DNA from: CAZHFW01 sp964531675
GTDB lineage: Bacteria; Planctomycetota; Phycisphaerae; Phycisphaerales; UBA1924
Direction of reading: 5' to 3'
Assembly (NCBI GenBank): GCA_964531675.1
Contig: CAZHFW010000007.1
Coordinates: 71,427 to 135,426, forward strand
DNA: 64,000 nucleotides
Positions 61,970 to 64,000 of this stretch are shown here, one piece after another (the stretch's first letter is position 1; each line of letters begins with the position of its first letter). Below the pieces are notes generated by a model. It did no database searches. It had not been told where the DNA came from and saw only the letters and a list, made by a program, of their open reading frames with translations. Made by a program: the position numbers and the translations under genes.

Positions 61970-62563
61970 TTAGTCCGCCCCTGCTCCGGGCGGAAGGTGG
62001 GTCAGGTCGAGCGGAATCGGGCTCGATCCCAGGTTCGCATACGCGGCGGCGCTGGAACAACTCCAGTCCTCAGGGCGAGCGCACAAACCCTCCACGACGG
62101 GATTGGCGTGGATGTAGCGGATCATCTCCCAGATCGCGCGTGACGTCACGAGGTTGCGGTCGTATCCGCCGCCTCGCTGCCAGAAGCGAGTGGAGACCAG
62201 GCCGTTGGGTTGGCGATCCTCCATCTTCGCGAGCATTTGCGGCGCGTGCGCGTGAACGTGCAGGTACGCGCGGCGTGCGACCGACTTCTTCAGCGATTCC
62301 AGGAAGCCTCCAATGTCCGGGCGCGGGTCCGGCGTGTAGACCAGCAGATGAACATGCGTGGGCATCACACAGAAGCACCACAGATGAACCGCGTGCCGAG
62401 CGAGGGACTGCTTCGCGGCCGAGATGAACCAGTCCAACGCCCTTGGAGAGCGGAAGAAAGGCTGGTTGTGGAAGCACGAGAAGTTGACGGCGCGGGCGTG
62501 ATTGGGGCGCTCCAGACGGCGAAGACGCTTGAAGTCCTCGGCATTCGTGTATGGAGGGGCCAT
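61970..62563 (-). CDS. REP-associated tyrosine transposase (RAYT)
   Basis: 197 residues from the ATG at 62563, which has TATGCT 6 bases upstream; the longer frame runs through the right REP and was rejected. This is a Y1/IS200-related HUH single-strand transposase. The metal-binding pair His70-Val-His72 lies in MPTHVHLLVYT. The catalytic Tyr is probably Tyr134 in FWQRGGGYDRNL, and YIHANPVVEGL follows. The gene is bracketed by two REP hairpins in opposite orientation, an arrangement called a REPtron. The frame looks intact, so it may be active. Confidence 0.88.
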   Translation of the reverse strand: MAPPYTNAEDFKRLRRLERPNHARAVNFSCFHNQPFFRSPRALDWFISAAKQSLARHAVHLWCFCVMPTHVHLLVYTPDPRPDIGGFLESLKKSVARRAYLHVHAHAPQMLAKMEDRQPNGLVSTRFWQRGGGYDRNLVTSRAIWEMIRYIHANPVVEGLCARPEDWSCSSAAAYANLGSSPIPLDLTHLPPGAGAD

Positions 62564-62569
62564 GTGAGG

Positions 62570-62575
62570 AGCATA
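62570..62575 (-). promoter_or_regulatory. -10-like TATGCT of RAYT gene, leaderless spacing
   Basis: TATGCT on the minus strand ends 6 bases before the RAYT ATG; no Shine-Dalgarno sequence is visible. Confidence 0.4.
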
Positions 62576-62614
62576 ATCAGAAGTGAGCAACTGGAGTTTG
62601 GGAGGGCAGGAAGG

Positions 62615-62644
62615 CCATGCTTGCTCAGAGCAGCAAGCATGCCA
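62615..62644 (-). repeat. REP element, right copy (inverted)
   Basis: On the minus strand GTGG (62644-62641) precedes the hairpin CATGCTTGCT/AGCAAGCATG with loop GCTCTG. Compared with the left copy read on the plus strand, one C:G stem pair is replaced by T:A on both sides, a compensatory change. The flanks (GGTGG before, GCCTT after) are shared too. Confidence 0.75.
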
Positions 62645-62665
62645 CCCACGCAGGCATGACGTTCC

Positions 62666-62702
62666 CCAAAAGAAAAAGCCCCGGGCGCGAGGCCCGGGGC
62701 TT
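62666..62702 (-). terminator. Intrinsic terminator behind ppdK
   Basis: An 11-base perfect stem (AAGCCCCGGGC at 62676-62686 with GCCCGGGGCTT at 62692-62702, loop GCGAG) is followed on the minus strand by TTTTCTTTTGGGG. Confidence 0.88.
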
Positions 62703-62735
62703 GGATGAGCGTGGAACGCCAAACTGAGGCGTCGA

Positions 62736-64000
<1,265 letters not shown>

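Overview
The window looks like chromosomal DNA of a high-GC planctomycete, most likely of class Phycisphaerae. This is an inference from gene content. Clues are an ECF sigma factor translationally coupled to a Ser/Thr kinase with WD40 repeats, a second kinase with TPRs, secreted proteins ending in dockerin-like repeats and a terminal Cys, PEP-CTERM-like tails (VPAPG...RRRR) and long secreted beta-helix proteins. No phage, plasmid, rRNA or CRISPR array was seen. The only mobile element is a REP-associated transposase with two REP hairpins. Both window edges cut genes (bases 1-930 and 62736-64000).

Layout. 1-14.3 kb: partial unknown gene, purE-purK, then a minus-strand block (lptB, PEGA lipoprotein, tmk), DUF4870, a CgeB-like glycosyltransferase, PilZ, a secreted GH13 amylase homologue, an FHA-GAF-PP2C phosphatase and an M20 amidohydrolase. 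14.4-16.5 kb: TPR protein and HDOD protein. 16.7-29.2 kb: one minus-strand block for a type IV pilus/type II secretion-like machine, in transcription order histidine kinase, STAS, PilB, PilC, PilM, PilN, PilO, PilP-like, then five (pseudo)pilins. 29.3-33.6 kb: two paralogous flavin amine oxidases with Tat-like leaders and a secreted unknown. 33.8-42.4 kb: ABC-F ATPase, cardiolipin synthase, TPR kinase, SPFH-Arc pair, ChaN lipoprotein. 42.5-48.1 kb: tRNA-Ala, ppk1, a PTPS-family protein, a GlmM-like mutase and a VWA-like protein. 48.5-55.2 kb: three tandem secreted beta-helix paralogues. 55.5-64 kb: globin, ECF sigma-kinase pair, two PEP-CTERM-like proteins, the REP/RAYT element and pyruvate phosphate dikinase.

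Recurring signal. Many genes have no Shine-Dalgarno sequence. Instead a hexamer close to TANNCT ends about 6-10 bases before the start codon, implying leaderless transcripts. Genes inside operons, and some others, keep GGAGG-type sites. Good hairpin plus T-run terminators lie behind ppdK, the third beta-helix gene, tRNA-Ala and HDOD, and a two-way one lies between the WD40 kinase and a PEP-CTERM-like gene.

How the genes fit together. The pilus block should build an envelope-spanning filament or secretion machine. Its secretin and prepilin peptidase are not here. The secreted amylase and the beta-helix proteins share a C-terminal dockerin/Cys tail, suggesting one shared surface-anchoring or sorting route. 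Regulatory genes (FHA-PP2C, HDOD, PilZ, STAS-kinase, ECF-kinase) are unusually dense. Starts were often moved downstream of the longest open frame, using these promoter and Shine-Dalgarno signals and the N-terminal protein signals.
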